Origin: Sulfitobacter sp. DSM 110093
Lineage (GTDB): Bacteria > Pseudomonadota > Alphaproteobacteria > Rhodobacterales > Rhodobacteraceae
Assembly: GCF_022788715.1 (NCBI RefSeq)
Contig: NZ_CP085167.1
Location: 434,001-498,000, forward strand
Reading direction: 5' to 3'
DNA: 64,000 nucleotides
The notes under the pieces are model-generated. The model saw only the letters and a list, made by a program, of their open reading frames with translations, searched no databases and was not told the origin of the DNA. The translations under genes were made by a program, and so were the position numbers. Shown piece after piece: positions 18,261 to 28,000 of this stretch. Position 1 is the stretch's first letter. Each line of letters starts with the position of its first letter.

Positions 18261-19790
18261 TTATTTGATCTGCTGACCATTGGCGAGGATGCCGCCGTCT
18301 TCGGTAAACTCAATCTTTGAGGTCAAGGAATCTTCGCCGTCGCCCGGTACGGTAAAGAGACCCATCATCATCCGCGCGCCCATTGCCTGCTCTTGCGGGA
18401 CCAGACCCATTGTCACCAGTTTATCGAGCAGTGTCACGCCGCCGATCAGCGACAGGTCCAACGTGCCGACGGGTTGGGGCATGCCGGGGGCGCCGCTCAT
18501 ACCGTCGTTGTCGAATGTGATGGCGCCTGTCGCGTCGAATTCAGCGCCAGCAAGGTCCAGCGTGACCTCATTCACAGTCAATTCGTGAACCTCTGCCGGT
18601 GCTTGATCGCCCATGGTGGATGCGACTTCGGGGTCCAGCAATTCAAACAGCATCTTGGCCTTGCCCGAAATATCTACGACCAATGTCGCCGGATCGCGGG
18701 GCAGTTGGCCGGTGGGGTCAAAGATGCCCCAGATCATGTCCGACATTTCAAAACTGTCGAGCGTGACGCCGAAGGCGAAGTCTTGCGGCTCATCAGTCAC
18801 CATGATCGGCATCTTCATGTCAAAGGCGCTTTCGGCCATGCTGAACTGGATTGGGAAGGGCATGTCGGCGGCGGTGACATTTACATCGATGTCCTTCTGG
18901 CCGCCTTTATAGGCAAGCCCCTCTGGCCCCATACTGACACCCAGCTTCGCGCCCGAAGAACTGCTGATCAGGCCGAAATCGCCATTTTCGGGGTCTGAAA
19001 CTTCCATCTCGGTGTTGCCCGCCCCAGCGGTAAAGTTACCGTCAAAGGTCAGGCCCGCGCGCATCATCGCGGCCATGTCCGAACCCGCGTCGATCATCGG
19101 CAATGCGCCGCTGCCGTCAAAGACAACCTGCGCCAAACCACCTTTCATCGCGACGCGCGCGGGATCATCGGGGGTCTTCATCACCACGTCATACGTCAGG
19201 CTGTCGATGCGGCCCGATTGATCATAGCTGCGCGTCTCGGTGCCGCTCATTTCAGTCCGGCTGCTGACGCCGCTCCCGGTAAGGCTGAACTTGGCCTGCT
19301 CTTCGGTGTAGCTTTGCTCGCCAACCTTCAGACCCGCCAGCGTGAGCGAGATCGTCTCAGCCGCATAGTCATATTGCAGCGCATCGGGGCTGCCGCTGGC
19401 ACGCATCACCGGGGCGGTCTGGGCGTAGTTCAGCACCATCGACACCGGCTCATCCTCGGGTGTTTCGGGGGCGACGTTGATGGTCATCGGCATGACATCA
19501 GGCATAAGGATGTTAACCGCGCCGTCGGTCTCTTGTTCAAAGTTCAGCGTGCCGAGCGACATGGAGAAATCCCCGCCGTCTTCGGCCATTTCCATTTTCA
19601 GGGTTACGTCGCTTACGGTAAGGTCATCCCCTTCCGTGGCCTCTTGGGCTTCGACCTGATAGCCCATGCTCTCCATATATTGGCGCCAATCGCCCCAGAC
19701 TTCTGCCGGGGTCAGATCGGCCCAAAGGGCCGTCGATGCCAGCGTAACCGGGAGGGAGAGAAACAGCGATGCTGTGGGAATGCGGGACAT
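18261..19790 (-). CDS. DUF2125 family exported protein
   Basis: 509 residues with an N-terminal signal peptide (SLFLSLPVTLASTALWA, cleavage near 24). The rest is a long acidic, methionine-rich, beta-strand-like sequence with many Asp and Glu and recurring strand-turn units such as LTYDVVMKTPDDP and DVNVTAADMPFP. I recognise it as DUF2125, a Rhodobacterales/alphaproteobacterial family of unknown function, probably periplasmic or outer-membrane associated. AAGGA lies eight bases before the ATG. It is divergent from the SDR gene. Confidence 0.85.
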   Translation of the reverse strand: MSRIPTASLFLSLPVTLASTALWADLTPAEVWGDWRQYMESMGYQVEAQEATEGDDLTVSDVTLKMEMAEDGGDFSMSLGTLNFEQETDGAVNILMPDVMPMTINVAPETPEDEPVSMVLNYAQTAPVMRASGSPDALQYDYAAETISLTLAGLKVGEQSYTEEQAKFSLTGSGVSSRTEMSGTETRSYDQSGRIDSLTYDVVMKTPDDPARVAMKGGLAQVVFDGSGALPMIDAGSDMAAMMRAGLTFDGNFTAGAGNTEMEVSDPENGDFGLISSSSGAKLGVSMGPEGLAYKGGQKDIDVNVTAADMPFPIQFSMAESAFDMKMPIMVTDEPQDFAFGVTLDSFEMSDMIWGIFDPTGQLPRDPATLVVDISGKAKMLFELLDPEVASTMGDQAPAEVHELTVNEVTLDLAGAEFDATGAITFDNDGMSGAPGMPQPVGTLDLSLIGGVTLLDKLVTMGLVPQEQAMGARMMMGLFTVPGDGEDSLTSKIEFTEDGGILANGQQIK

Positions 19791-19932
19791 CGGAAAATCC
19801 TTTTCGGCAATGAGTTAAGCGCAGAGTCTGCCAATCCCCGCGCAGGGTCAAGCCACGCGAGGCTGGACCCTGATTGATCGGCGGATTACCACAGCACTTA
19901 AGCAATGACAAAGTTAGCGGAAGGATCATCAC

Positions 19933-20682
19933 ATGGATATGACAGGCAAGACGATCATGATTACCGGCGCCAGCCGGGGCATCGGCGCTGCGGCCGCGCG
20001 GGTCTTCGCCAAGGCGGGTGGCAATGTGGCCCTGCTTGCACGCAGTCAGGATGCCATCGCCGATCTGGCGGGGGAGTTGGGCAAACAGGCCATCGCCATC
20101 CCTTGCGATGTGACCCGCTATAACGAGATGTCCTCGGCGGTGGAAACAACGCGGCAGGCGTTTGGTGGGCTTGATGTCTTGATTAACAACGCCGGCGTCA
20201 TCGACCCGATCTCACTTTTGGCCGAAGCCGATCCGGCCGAGTGGGCCAAGGCCATCGACATCAATGTGACCGGCGTCTTCCACGGGATGCGCGCGGCCCT
20301 TCCGGTGATGAAAGACGGGGGCGGTGGCACGATCCTTACGATCTCGTCCGGGGCGGCCCATGGTCCGGTCGAGGCATGGAGCCACTACTGCGCCTCCAAG
20401 GCTGCGGCGAACATGATGACCCAATGTTTGCACCACGAAGAGGGCGGCAACGGCATCCGCGCCATCGGTCTGTCGCCCGGCACCGTTGCTACCGACATGC
20501 AGCGCGACATCAAGCAAAGCGGCGTGAACCCGGTAAGCCAGCTTGACTGGGACGTACATATTCCCGCCGACTGGCCTGCGCGTACCCTTCTGTGGATGTG
20601 TGGCCCAGAGGCGGATCGTTTCTTGGGCGATGAGATTTCGCTCCGTGACGAAGACATCCGCAGGGCGGTGGGCCTCATATGA
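19933..20682 (+). CDS. Short-chain dehydrogenase/reductase
   Basis: 249 residues. Classical SDR: cofactor motif TGASRGIG (11-18), NNAG (85-88), catalytic Ser138 or Ser139, and YxxxK as Tyr152/Lys156 in HYCASKAAA. An acidic or basic residue deciding NAD versus NADP after the second strand is not clear (ARSQD suggests NADP). Substrate is unknown. Its stop overlaps the next ATG by four bases, linking it to a crotonase-fold protein, which suggests acyl-CoA or hydroxy-acid chemistry. Confidence 0.92.
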   Translation: MDMTGKTIMITGASRGIGAAAARVFAKAGGNVALLARSQDAIADLAGELGKQAIAIPCDVTRYNEMSSAVETTRQAFGGLDVLINNAGVIDPISLLAEADPAEWAKAIDINVTGVFHGMRAALPVMKDGGGGTILTISSGAAHGPVEAWSHYCASKAAANMMTQCLHHEEGGNGIRAIGLSPGTVATDMQRDIKQSGVNPVSQLDWDVHIPADWPARTLLWMCGPEADRFLGDEISLRDEDIRRAVGLI

Positions 20683-21323
20683 TCGAGCTCGACCGCGCAG
20701 GCGACATCTGGACCGTCACGGTCAACCGTCCCGACAAGGCCAATTCCCTGACCCATGCTATGTTGGTCGAGCTGGCCGAGATCATGGAGGCGGCGCAAAC
20801 CGCCCGTGCAGTGATCCTAACGGGGCGCGGCAAGGTGTTCAGCGCTGGTGCCGATCTGGACGAAGCCCGCGCGGGATTGGCCAAGTCGGATGTTTGGGAG
20901 CGCCTTTCGGGCGCGGTGGCAGCACTGCCGGGGCTAAGCATCGCCGCCTTGAATGGCACGCTGGCCGGGGGCGCAATGGGCATGGCGCTGGCTTGTGATC
21001 TGCGCATCGCGGTCCCGGGGGCTAAGTTTTTCTATCCGGTGATGAAGCTTGGCTTTCTGCCGCAGCCCTCGGATCCGGCGCGGATGGCGGCGCTCATTGG
21101 GCCTGCGCGAACCAAGCTGATGTTGATGGGCGGGCAGAAGATCACGGCAGAAGAAGCGCTGGCCTTTGGCCTGATCGACCGCATCGTTGAAGGGGACGAC
21201 CTGCTTACCCACGCCGCTCAGCTCGCCGCTGATACGCTTGCAGCACCCGCCGAGATCGCCAGTGGGATCAAAGATATGTGCGCGCCAGAGGGCGGCGTCT
21301 TCGATCCGCAAACCCGTCGATGA
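20679..21323 (+). CDS. Short enoyl-CoA hydratase/isomerase family protein
   Basis: 214 residues, about 40 fewer than usual. The crotonase fold is clear from FSAGADLDEA (oxyanion hole) and AALNGTLAGGAMGMALACDLRIA. The catalytic region differs: where hydratases have P-E-x-x-L-G-x-x-P-G-x-G, this reads YPVMKLGFLPQPSD, so the usual glutamates are missing. The third helix and C-terminal arm (QKITAEEALAFGLIDR) remain. It may be an isomerase, thioesterase or hydrolase variant rather than a hydratase. It is translationally coupled on both sides (4-base overlaps). Confidence 0.88.
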   Translation: MIELDRAGDIWTVTVNRPDKANSLTHAMLVELAEIMEAAQTARAVILTGRGKVFSAGADLDEARAGLAKSDVWERLSGAVAALPGLSIAALNGTLAGGAMGMALACDLRIAVPGAKFFYPVMKLGFLPQPSDPARMAALIGPARTKLMLMGGQKITAEEALAFGLIDRIVEGDDLLTHAAQLAADTLAAPAEIASGIKDMCAPEGGVFDPQTRR

Positions 21324-22498
21324 AGAGCGCGCTGGTTATCGGAGGCGGCCCCGCCGGGTTGATGGCGGCAGAGGTCATGGCGGATGCAGGGCTGTCGGTG
21401 ACGCTTTGCGAAGCAAAGCCTTCGGTAGGACGCAAGTTCCTGATGGCGGGCAAATCCGGGCTGAACTTGACCAAGGCAGAGCCGTTCGATCCGTTCCTCG
21501 CAGCCTTTCAGGAGGCAAGCCCCGTTCTGCGTCCGGTGCTTGAGGCGTTTGATGGCCAAGCGGTGCAGGATTGGACCGAAGGCTTGGGACAGGAGGTTTT
21601 TACCGGCTCGACCGGGCGGGTCTTTCCCCGTGCGATGAAGGCCTCACCGCTGTTGCGCGCGTGGTTGGCACGCTTGACCGAGCGTGGCGTGCAGATCAAT
21701 ACCCGCTGGCAATGGCAGGGCTGGGAGGGCGATGCACTTGTTTTCAACACGCCAGAGGGACCTGAGCAGATTGAAGCAGATGTAACTGTACTCGCCCTCG
21801 GCGGCGCAAGTTGGAAACGGCTTGGCGCGACGGGGGCATGGGCGCCCCTGCTGGCCGAGCGCGGCGTGGCCCTGCGCGATTTTGCTCCGGCCAATGTCGG
21901 TCTGCTGGTCGATTGGTCGCCGCATATGACCCGCCATTTCGGCGCTGCGCTGAAAGGGGTGGCATGGTCTGCCGGCCCCTACCACTCACGCGGGGAGGCG
22001 GTGATCTCAGCCAAAGGGTTGGAGGGTGGTGGCATCTATTCCGTTTCGCGCGGGCTGCGTGAAGGACATGGGTTGGCGCTTGATCTGTTGCCGGACTTGC
22101 AGATTGGCGACGTGGCGGCGCGTCTGGCGAAACCGCGCGGCAAGGACAGTCAGGCGAACCACCTCCGCAAGCGTCTGAAACTTACCCCCGCGCAGATCGC
22201 GTTGCTCCAAGAAATGGCGCGCCCGCTGCCGCAGGATGCCGAAGCTCTGGCCGCCTTGCTAAAGAACCTGCCCATCGCCCACGCCGGACTGCGCCCGATG
22301 GATGAGGCGATTTCGACGGCGGGGGGGATGCGATTAGATGCGCTCAATACGGGGCTGATGCTGCGCGACTTACCGGGCGTCTTTGCCGCCGGGGAAATGC
22401 TGGATTGGGAGGCGCCTACGGGCGGTTATCTGATCAACGGCTGTCTGGCGACCGGCCATTGGGCGGGCCGCCATGCTGTGGAATGGGCGCGGCGTTAA
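21320..22498 (+). CDS. BaiN/HI0933-type flavoprotein (TIGR03862-like)
   Basis: 392 residues from the ATG overlapping the previous stop. The N-terminal FAD motif is VIGGGPAGLMAAE (5-17), followed by GRKFLMAGKSGLNLT, a fingerprint of the HI0933/BaiN family. The C-terminal FAD-closing block reads GVFAAGEMLDWEAPTGGYLI. Predicted function is an NAD(P)/FAD-dependent oxidoreductase; the physiological substrate is not known for the TIGR03862 subgroup, as far as I recall. It ends convergent with gst with a 4-base stop overlap. Confidence 0.88.
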   Translation: MKSALVIGGGPAGLMAAEVMADAGLSVTLCEAKPSVGRKFLMAGKSGLNLTKAEPFDPFLAAFQEASPVLRPVLEAFDGQAVQDWTEGLGQEVFTGSTGRVFPRAMKASPLLRAWLARLTERGVQINTRWQWQGWEGDALVFNTPEGPEQIEADVTVLALGGASWKRLGATGAWAPLLAERGVALRDFAPANVGLLVDWSPHMTRHFGAALKGVAWSAGPYHSRGEAVISAKGLEGGGIYSVSRGLREGHGLALDLLPDLQIGDVAARLAKPRGKDSQANHLRKRLKLTPAQIALLQEMARPLPQDAEALAALLKNLPIAHAGLRPMDEAISTAGGMRLDALNTGLMLRDLPGVFAAGEMLDWEAPTGGYLINGCLATGHWAGRHAVEWARR

Positions 22499-23088
22499 CC
22501 GTTTTCTTTGGCCATCGCCGCGACGAAAGCGGGGCGTTCGCGCAGGGATTTCGCCCAGAGGTTCAGCTTGTCATCCACACGCGGGAATTTCGCGCCGATC
22601 GACCAGTTGATGCAATGTACGGCCAGCAAGTCGGGGACGGTGATCTCATCGCCCATCAGGAATGGGCCTTCTAGACGATCCGAAAGTCCCTTGGCCGCGC
22701 GATCAAACTCGGCCTTAAGGCTATCTTTGATAGCGGGCACACGCGCCTCTTCGGGGAAAACAAAGCTGTGTTTCGCCGCCGCCCAAAGCACGGCGTCGAA
22801 TTCGTCGATCAGCCAAAAGGTCATCGCATCCTGCCGTGCGCGTTCGGGGGTGCCTGCGGGGGCGGTGAGTGCCCCGTGTTTGTCGGCCAGATATGTCATG
22901 ATCGCGATAGAATCGGTCAGTACCTCTTCGCCATCCACAAGCGCGGGGATCTTGCCTGACGGGTTGTATTTGCGCGCCTCTTCGGACCGCGGCGCGGCGG
23001 GGTTCAACGTGTAGGGTTGGCCTAATTCTTCGAGCATCCACATAACGCGAAACGCGCGCGATTTGGTGCCGCCGATGACTGTATACAT
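22495..23088 (-). CDS. Glutathione S-transferase family protein
   Basis: 197 residues from the ATG at 23088, preceded by GAGGAA; the longer upstream frame lacks support. N-terminal thioredoxin-like domain with SRAFRVMWMLEELG and the glutathione-binding NPSGKIPALVDG and LTDSIAIMTYLA blocks; the all-helical C-terminal domain ends WAKSLRERPAFVAAM. It conjugates or reduces with glutathione; class and substrate cannot be fixed. It begins 19 bases after holA and may be the last gene of the leuS-lptE-holA unit. Confidence 0.92.
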   Translation of the reverse strand: MYTVIGGTKSRAFRVMWMLEELGQPYTLNPAAPRSEEARKYNPSGKIPALVDGEEVLTDSIAIMTYLADKHGALTAPAGTPERARQDAMTFWLIDEFDAVLWAAAKHSFVFPEEARVPAIKDSLKAEFDRAAKGLSDRLEGPFLMGDEITVPDLLAVHCINWSIGAKFPRVDDKLNLWAKSLRERPAFVAAMAKENG

Positions 23089-23107
23089 TGAATTTCCTCT
23101 CCCAAAA

Positions 23108-24106
23108 TCAACGTTGTGCGCCCAGCATCGCCAGACGGATAAAGGCACGCTCGACCAAAGCCAGCGCCGGGGCGTGCTGCCCGGCAGAGCGCAGCTTGAG
23201 GTCGGTCTCAGTGAGCACCGCAAGCGCGGTTTCCAGCTTCACCGCGCCCCAGTTGCGGGCCTGCCGCATCGCGCGGTCGCGGTCACGCACGCCATAGATC
23301 GGCGCGCCGGGGTTGGCGGCGATGCGGTAAAGGGTGCGGAAATGTCGGGTGGCCATGATGGTCAGCGTCACCGGGTTCACGCCTTGGCCTTGCAGCTTGC
23401 TCATTACCGGGCCGATCTCGGCGGCGCGGGTTTCGGCCACCACATGCAGGATGTCGTCCACCTCGGCCTCGGTCGAGGTGGGGGCGCAGGCGGCGATGTC
23501 TTCCAAACCGATGGGGGTGCTATCCCCCAGTTTGTAGAGTGTGATCTTCTCTAGCGTTTGGCGGAAATCGCCCGGATCAAGCGTGCGGGCCAGATCGCTG
23601 AGCGCGGCCATCGCGTCGGCTTCGGGTGTGAGGCCCGCATCCTTTAGCATCTGCTCAATCTCGGCCCGGTCGGGCGGATTGTCATAGATCGCGGTGGCAT
23701 AGGCGTTGGGGTGGCTCTCAAAGGCTTTAAGCACCTTGGAGGTTTTCTTTAGATCGCCCGCCGTGAGGATGATCTGCGCATCGCCCGGCTGCCAGTCTTT
23801 CAGCGCGTCGAGCAGGATTTTGGCGATATTGTCATTCGCCTCTTCCACCAGTGCGGCACGTGGGCCGGGGAAGAACCCGACCGCCTTGATCGCGTCCAAC
23901 AGCATCGCCGGATCGCGGCGCAATTCACCTGCGGGCATCCGGCTGAGGCGCATTTCCTCTTCGGCATTGGCGCCGAGCAGGTTTTTCAGGAATTCCTGCC
24001 GTTTCAGCGCCACGCGCATGGCATCGCTGCCGTAGATCAATAGCCCCGTCCGCGCGGGATCAGGCCGCGCGAAATAGGGTTTCGCCTCGCGCGGGGTGAG
24101 CTTCAT
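23108..24106 (-). CDS. holA: DNA polymerase III delta subunit
   Basis: 332 residues. Delta opens the sliding clamp as part of the clamp loader. The N-terminal AAA-like region (LIYGSDAMRVALKRQEFLKNLLG) lacks an active Walker pair, as normal for delta, and the C-terminal collar includes EKITLYKLGDSTPIGLEDI and a helical end. The ATG overlaps the stop of lptE by four bases. The gene order leuS-lptE-holA is classic in proteobacteria and supports the call. Confidence 0.93.
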   Translation of the reverse strand: MKLTPREAKPYFARPDPARTGLLIYGSDAMRVALKRQEFLKNLLGANAEEEMRLSRMPAGELRRDPAMLLDAIKAVGFFPGPRAALVEEANDNIAKILLDALKDWQPGDAQIILTAGDLKKTSKVLKAFESHPNAYATAIYDNPPDRAEIEQMLKDAGLTPEADAMAALSDLARTLDPGDFRQTLEKITLYKLGDSTPIGLEDIAACAPTSTEAEVDDILHVVAETRAAEIGPVMSKLQGQGVNPVTLTIMATRHFRTLYRIAANPGAPIYGVRDRDRAMRQARNWGAVKLETALAVLTETDLKLRSAGQHAPALALVERAFIRLAMLGAQR

Positions 24107-24603
24107 TGCGGCAGGTCAGCTGCGTAAAGACGGCTCACGACGAGATCGGCCAGAATCACCATCAGGCGTTCCTGCGCGTCCAACTCGGCGGCGCGGGTGG
24201 CGACGGTGGTGCCGGTGGCGGAATAGCCGGTAAAGCTTTCGACCTTGCCCGAGGTCACGATCTGCCCGCTGTCGAGGTCGCGCAGGGCGTAAGAGGTGGT
24301 GCCCAGCAGGTTATAGCGCCGGGTGTTGCCTTCGCTGTCGATGGCCAGCCCGTCTTCGGTTGTGGTGGTGGTCAGGGCCAGCCCCCAGCGGGGCGTGGCC
24401 GCGCGGCCCAAACGGCTTTCCACCTCGCGTACCAGAAAATAGCCAAAGCGGTCTTCGGGCGCATCGACCAGCACGCGGTTTTGCAGGGCCGTGCCCGCGC
24501 CGCCGGGGCCATAGACCGGCTCGAACCCGCAGGCGGCGAGCGCCAGCAGGGGCAGGGCCAGCAGGAAGCGGCGGCGCATATGGGCGGGCTTAGGCAACGA
24601 CAT
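24103..24603 (-). CDS. lptE: LPS-assembly lipoprotein LptE
   Basis: 166 residues. A lipoprotein signal with lipobox LAAC (Cys about 26 from the ATG at 24603) precedes [10 protein letters not shown], the usual LptE opening. LptE plugs the LptD barrel in the outer membrane and helps insert lipopolysaccharide. The ATG at 24603 overlaps leuS by 14 bases; another ATG at 24579 would still keep a complete signal. The position between leuS and holA is diagnostic. It joins lpxK, waaA and lolA in this window as envelope biogenesis genes. Confidence 0.92.
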   Translation of the reverse strand: MSLPKPAHMRRRFLLALPLLALAACGFEPVYGPGGAGTALQNRVLVDAPEDRFGYFLVREVESRLGRAATPRWGLALTTTTTEDGLAIDSEGNTRRYNLLGTTSYALRDLDSGQIVTSGKVESFTGYSATGTTVATRAAELDAQERLMVILADLVVSRLYAADLPQ

Positions 24604-27136
24604 TCACAATCCGTCCGGGCACGACGATGACCTTTTTCGGTGTGGCCCCGTCCAGCGTTCGAATGACAGCTTCATGCGCCAGCGCGATTTTTTCAACCTC
24701 TTCCTTGGGCATGTCGGCGGGCACCTGAATTTCCGCCCGGCGTTTGCCGTTGATTTGGATCGGCAGGGTCACGGTGTCATCGACCAGCATCTTCTCGTCG
24801 GCCTTGGGCCATGGGGCCTTGGTGATGAGCCCTTCGCCGCCTTGATGCGCCCAGATGTCTTCCGACAAGTGCGGGGTCATCGGCGACATCAACTGCGCCA
24901 GCGTCATGATCGCTTCGCGCTGCGCGGCATAGCCTGCCTTGGATTTCTGCAGTGTCGCGGTGAAGGCATAGAGCTTGGCAATTGCGGCGTTGAAGCCGAA
25001 GGATTCCACGCCCATCGTCACGTCATGGATCGTTTTGTGCAGGGCGCGCAGCAGATCATCATCGCCTGTACCTGTCGCATCGCGGTCCATCTCGCTCACG
25101 CGGTCGCAGATGTTCCACACGCGCGACAGGTGCTTGTAAGATGCTTCGGCCCCGCTGGCGGTCCATTCCACATCGCGCTCGGGGGGCGAATCGCTCAGAA
25201 CGAACCAACGCGCGGTGTCGGCGCCGTAGTTCGAGATGATGTGCAGCGGGTCGACCACGTTTTTCTTGGACTTCGACATTTTGGCGGAGGGGATGATTTC
25301 CACCTCGGAGCCGTCTGCCAATTTGCCGTCCGTTACGTCTTCGGGGAGGTGATAGACCGGGCGGCCATTATCGTCGCGAGTCTGGTAGATCTCATGCGTC
25401 ACCATGCCTTGAGTAAAGAGCGCGTCGAAGGGCTCGGCTGCTCCTTCGGGCAGGTGGCCGGTGATCTGCATGGCGCGGGCAAAGAATCGGGCGTAGAGCA
25501 GGTGCAAGATCGCGTGCTCAATGCCGCCGATATATTGATCGACGTTCATCCAGTATTGCGCGTCTTTCAGATCAGTCGGGGTATCCGCGCGCGGCGCGGT
25601 GAAGCGGGCGTAGTACCACGAGCTGTCGACGAACGTGTCCATCGTGTCGGTCTCGCGCAGCGCGTCCTTGCCGCAGGCCGGGCAGGCGCAGTTGCGCCAT
25701 GTCGGGTGGCGGTCGAGCGGGTTGCCGGGGGTGTCAAAGCTGACATCGTAGGGCAGCTCAATTGGCAGGTTCTCTTTCTTTTCCGGCACCACGCCGCAGT
25801 CGTCGCAATGCACGACCGGGATCGGGCAGCCCCAGTAGCGCTGGCGCGAGAGGCCCCAGTCCCGCAGGCGGTATTTGGTGACGCCGTGGCCAATGCCGTT
25901 TCCCTCGCAAAAGGCGATGGCGGCATCGACGGCGTCTTCGCCGGTTTGCCACGGGTCGCCCGCAAAGCCACGGTTGTAGAACACCTTTTCCGACTTCTGC
26001 GGCACATAGGCCTCGGCCAGTTTGGGAGAGGCATCTTCCGAAGGCAGGAAGGTCGAGATGATCGGCAGGTCGTATTTGCTGGCGAAATCGAAATCGCGCT
26101 GGTCGTGGCCCGGACAGCCAAAGATCGCGCCGGTGCCATAATCCATCAGGATGAAGTTGGCGATATAGACCGGCAGTTCATGCGCCGTGTCGAAGGGGTG
26201 GCGCACGCGGATGCCGGTGTCATAGCCCAGCTTCTCGGCGGTCTCGATCGCCTCCTCGGTGGTGCCGCCCTTGCGGCATTCGGCGCAGAAGGCGGCGACG
26301 GCTTCATCGTCGCGTTCCAGCGTTTTGGCCAGCGGGTGGTCGGGCGAGATGCCGACAAAGGAAGCGCCCAGCAGTGTGTCGGGGCGGGTGGTGTAGACTT
26401 CGATCCGGTCAAAACCCTCGGGCGCTTCAATGGTCGAGAAGGCAAACTGCAAGCCGCGCGATTTGCCAATCCAGTTGGCCTGCATCAGCTTTACCTTGGC
26501 GGGCCAGTTGTCGAGACTGTCGAGCGCAGAGAGCAACTCTTCGGAGTGATCGGAAATCTTGAAGAACCACTGGGTCAGCTCACGCCGCTCCACCGGCGCA
26601 CCAGAGCGCCAGCCGCAGCCGTTCTCGACCTGCTCGTTGGCCAGCACGGTCATATCGACCGGGTCCCAGTTCACCACGGCGTTTTTGCGGTAGACCAGAC
26701 CCTCTTTGAGGAAGTCGAGAAACAACGCCTGCTGTTGACCGTAGTAACCGGGGTGGCAGGTGGCGATCTCACGCGACCAGTCGATCGACAGGCCCAGAGG
26801 TTTCATTTGCTTCTTCATCTCGGCGATATTGGCATAGGTCCAATCCGCCGGGTGGCCGCCGATGGCCATGGCGGCGTTCTCGGCGGGCATGCCAAAGGCG
26901 TCCCAACCCATCGGGTGCAGCACGTTGTGCCCGGTGGCAATCTTGTAGCGCGCGATCACGTCACCCATCGTGTAGTTTCGCACATGGCCCATGTGGATAC
27001 GGCCCGAGGGGTAGGGGAACATCTCAAGCACATAGTATTTCGGCTTGTCAGCGTTGCGAACGGCCTGAAAGACGCCATCCTTTTCCCAGGCTTGCTGCCA
27101 GCGGGCTTCGATCTCGGCGGGGGTATAGCGGGGCAT
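24590..27136 (-). CDS. leuS: Leucyl-tRNA synthetase
   Basis: 848 residues from the ATG at 27136 (AAGG eight bases upstream). Class I synthetase: the HIGH-type motif HMGH at 48-51 in [19 protein letters not shown] at about 619-623, and the long editing insertion (CP1) between about 225 and 420 that hydrolyses mischarged tRNA. Two cysteine pairs, in HCDDCG and NCACPACG, form the zinc-binding insertion. Length matches bacterial LeuRS (about 850-870). A terminator precedes it, so it has its own promoter and leads lptE, holA and gst. Confidence 0.97.
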   Translation of the reverse strand: MPRYTPAEIEARWQQAWEKDGVFQAVRNADKPKYYVLEMFPYPSGRIHMGHVRNYTMGDVIARYKIATGHNVLHPMGWDAFGMPAENAAMAIGGHPADWTYANIAEMKKQMKPLGLSIDWSREIATCHPGYYGQQQALFLDFLKEGLVYRKNAVVNWDPVDMTVLANEQVENGCGWRSGAPVERRELTQWFFKISDHSEELLSALDSLDNWPAKVKLMQANWIGKSRGLQFAFSTIEAPEGFDRIEVYTTRPDTLLGASFVGISPDHPLAKTLERDDEAVAAFCAECRKGGTTEEAIETAEKLGYDTGIRVRHPFDTAHELPVYIANFILMDYGTGAIFGCPGHDQRDFDFASKYDLPIISTFLPSEDASPKLAEAYVPQKSEKVFYNRGFAGDPWQTGEDAVDAAIAFCEGNGIGHGVTKYRLRDWGLSRQRYWGCPIPVVHCDDCGVVPEKKENLPIELPYDVSFDTPGNPLDRHPTWRNCACPACGKDALRETDTMDTFVDSSWYYARFTAPRADTPTDLKDAQYWMNVDQYIGGIEHAILHLLYARFFARAMQITGHLPEGAAEPFDALFTQGMVTHEIYQTRDDNGRPVYHLPEDVTDGKLADGSEVEIIPSAKMSKSKKNVVDPLHIISNYGADTARWFVLSDSPPERDVEWTASGAEASYKHLSRVWNICDRVSEMDRDATGTGDDDLLRALHKTIHDVTMGVESFGFNAAIAKLYAFTATLQKSKAGYAAQREAIMTLAQLMSPMTPHLSEDIWAHQGGEGLITKAPWPKADEKMLVDDTVTLPIQINGKRRAEIQVPADMPKEEVEKIALAHEAVIRTLDGATPKKVIVVPGRIVNVVA

Positions 27137-27156
27137 GAGTGGACCTTCGTGACATG

Positions 27157-27194
27157 AAAAACGCCGGGCTGCTGCTTTCACAAGGCCCGGCGTT
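27157..27194 (-). terminator. Terminator of the DUF3576 gene
   Basis: A perfect 10-bp stem (27160-27169 with 27185-27194) followed by five T on the minus strand. It separates the DUF3576 lipoprotein gene from leuS. Confidence 0.88.
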
Positions 27195-27218
27195 GGAAAC
27201 GTGTTGAGTTCAGCGGGC

Positions 27219-27713
27219 TCAGAATTTGCTGTCGGACACGCGCATTTCCCGCGCTCGGCTTAGGATCGCATCCTCTACCGCGCGCGAGGTGGCTCGTGCG
27301 ACAGGCTGACCGCCCGAAGATTGCAGCGCGACGTTAAGTGAGCGGGCATCAAGCGCAGGATCGTCAATCAGAACCGTCGCGCGGTAAGCACGGCCACCGC
27401 CCGGCGGGGTGCCGTAGCCTGTAACGATGACGCCCGTGAACGGGTCTACCGATTGCACCGGCAAGAAGTTCAGTACTTCAAGCGAGGCCGACCACAGATA
27501 CTTGTTAACCGAAACACTGCTGTCCGTGTTCTTGCGGTTAAAGATCGACCAGATCGTGTTTTCCGGGTTGGTCTCAATGCTATTGGGGTTGTTTGGGTTG
27601 GTGTATTGATCTGGCCGTTCCGTGGCAGGGCTACCAAAGCCCCCACCACAGGCGGCAAGCGCGCTAAGCGCCAGAACGGAGATCGCCATCTTGCAAGCGG
27701 TACGAAGGGCCAT
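27219..27713 (-). CDS. DUF3576 lipoprotein
   Basis: 164 residues. A lipoprotein signal peptide ends in the lipobox LAACGGG (Cys about 22). The mature domain contains [18 protein letters not shown] and [14 protein letters not shown] and a basic C-terminal helix [17 protein letters not shown]3576 is an alphaproteobacterial family of unknown function; an outer-membrane periplasmic face location is likely. It has its own terminator and is divergent from the porin gene across a 287-base gap with short repeats. Confidence 0.87.
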   Translation of the reverse strand: MALRTACKMAISVLALSALAACGGGFGSPATERPDQYTNPNNPNSIETNPENTIWSIFNRKNTDSSVSVNKYLWSASLEVLNFLPVQSVDPFTGVIVTGYGTPPGGGRAYRATVLIDDPALDARSLNVALQSSGGQPVARATSRAVEDAILSRAREMRVSDSKF

Positions 27714-27777
27714 TGCAGCTTTCCTTTGCCTGTTTGCGCTCCGGTCTATCCAAGCGGGCCCATATCGGCAAGGTCTA

Positions 27778-27807
27778 TGTCATAGGTGTCATAGGAGTGT
27801 GCATAGG
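27778..27807. repeat. Tandem 9-bp repeat with third partial copy
   Basis: TGTCATAGG occurs twice head to tail (27778-27786, 27787-27795) and CATAGG again at 27802-27807. It lies in the divergent promoter region between the DUF3576 lipoprotein gene and the porin gene, 65 bases from the first and about 190 from the second. A regulator site is possible. Confidence 0.6.
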
Positions 27808-28000
27808 GGGGCAGGCGCTGTGCGGGCGCTGTGTACAGCCCGAGACGGCCAAACTGTGGCATAGCTGCACCAGCCCCGGTGACATTGTAGGTGGGCGGCC
27901 CGTGAACCTTGCCAAGTGCAGGGCATTGGGGGCAAACACCCTTCATACCCTTACCGGATTCCCCGGTCTGGGCATATGAATTCAAACCGAGGGAAAACTC

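Noticed and set aside
24674..27157. 827-codon frame antisense to leuS
   Set aside because: leuS on the other strand has all synthetase motifs; the antisense product shows no domain and typical shadow composition.
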